From NCBI GenBank assembly GCA_013151585.1, contig JAADHY010000605.1:1-6314 (forward strand): a DNA stretch of 6,314 bases, in the 5' to 3' direction. A program made the position numbers and the translations under genes. Within the stretch, counting starts at the first letter, position 1; each line of letters opens with the position of its first letter. Of the stretch, positions 6,224-6,314 are shown in pieces. The notes beneath the pieces are model-generated. The model was not told where the DNA came from. It ran no database searches and saw nothing but the letters and a program-made list of their open reading frames with translations. This DNA comes from Planctomycetota bacterium (GTDB lineage Bacteria > Planctomycetota > Planctomycetia > Planctomycetales > Planctomycetaceae).

Positions 6224-6314
6224 ATGTGGAATTCGGCAAAATGGATCATTTCGGCAGACATCGGGCCGCGCACGCGGAAGATTCGTCGCCGGCTGCTTGC
6301 TGTGCGGACCGGTT
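6224..6314 (+). CDS. Possible 5' end of a divergent gene, truncated by the window
   Basis: An ATG at 6224 opens a frame without stops to the window edge, giving 30 residues beginning MWNSAKWIISADIG and continuing into an Arg/Lys-rich segment (RTRKIRRRLL). AAGGAA at 6205-6210 could be a ribosome binding site, though its 13-base spacing is long. An upstream TATAAT fits a start here. A rival ATG at 6241 in another frame gives a His/Ala-rich, less protein-like sequence. The family cannot be recognised from so short a piece. Confidence 0.33.
   Translation, partial: MWNSAKWIISADIGPRTRKIRRRLLAVRTG

Overview
This GC-rich window (roughly 60% G+C by eye) looks like a chromosomal fragment from a planctomycete, probably of the Pirellula/Thermogutta type. 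Three things point that way: a Hanks-type Ser/Thr kinase ending in a CPxC...CPxC zinc ribbon, a secreted von Willebrand A (VWA) protein that also carries a secretin N-terminal (STN) domain and a glycine-rich tract, and a downstream TPR/YfaP-like segment ending in a GYQPVI...DRRYVR tail. The assignment is by recognition of protein style; no marker gene is present.

Layout. Positions 60-1685 (+) encode a cytosolic FHA-kinase-zinc-ribbon protein. A 52-base gap (1686-1737) with two small inverted repeats separates it from a convergent minus-strand block at 1738-5968. That block reads as two ORFs: a signal-peptide-bearing VWA/coiled-coil/STN protein (5968 down to 3308), then a TPR plus YfaP/DUF2135-like protein (3264 down to 1738). 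Positions 5969-6223 are noncoding upstream DNA with overlapping -10-like elements on both strands. A possible divergent gene starts at 6224 and runs off the window.

The main observation concerns the 3300-3580 stretch. The VWA protein loses its frame inside a GFGGGLG-type repeat because one base is missing near 3478. Restoring one base continues the repeat and gives a sensible tail (FFSVPPEPAPKVSDPE...). About 120 bases further on is a run of nine A (minus strand, 3353-3361). A -1 shift there, or one extra A, runs straight into the downstream ORF, whose open frame extends upstream of its only plausible start right back to this A run and which has no signal peptide. The two ORFs therefore look like one envelope protein of about 1,410 residues (signal peptide, VWA, helical region, STN, Gly-rich tract, TPR, YfaP-like sandwich, secretin-like tail). 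They are split by two single-base gaps, which could be sequencing or assembly errors, real decay, or, at the A run, slippage.

Function. The envelope protein is probably a large periplasmic or surface scaffold with a metal-binding adhesion (VWA) domain. The convergent kinase is a signalling enzyme with its own FHA-like domain. No functional link between them is shown beyond adjacency.
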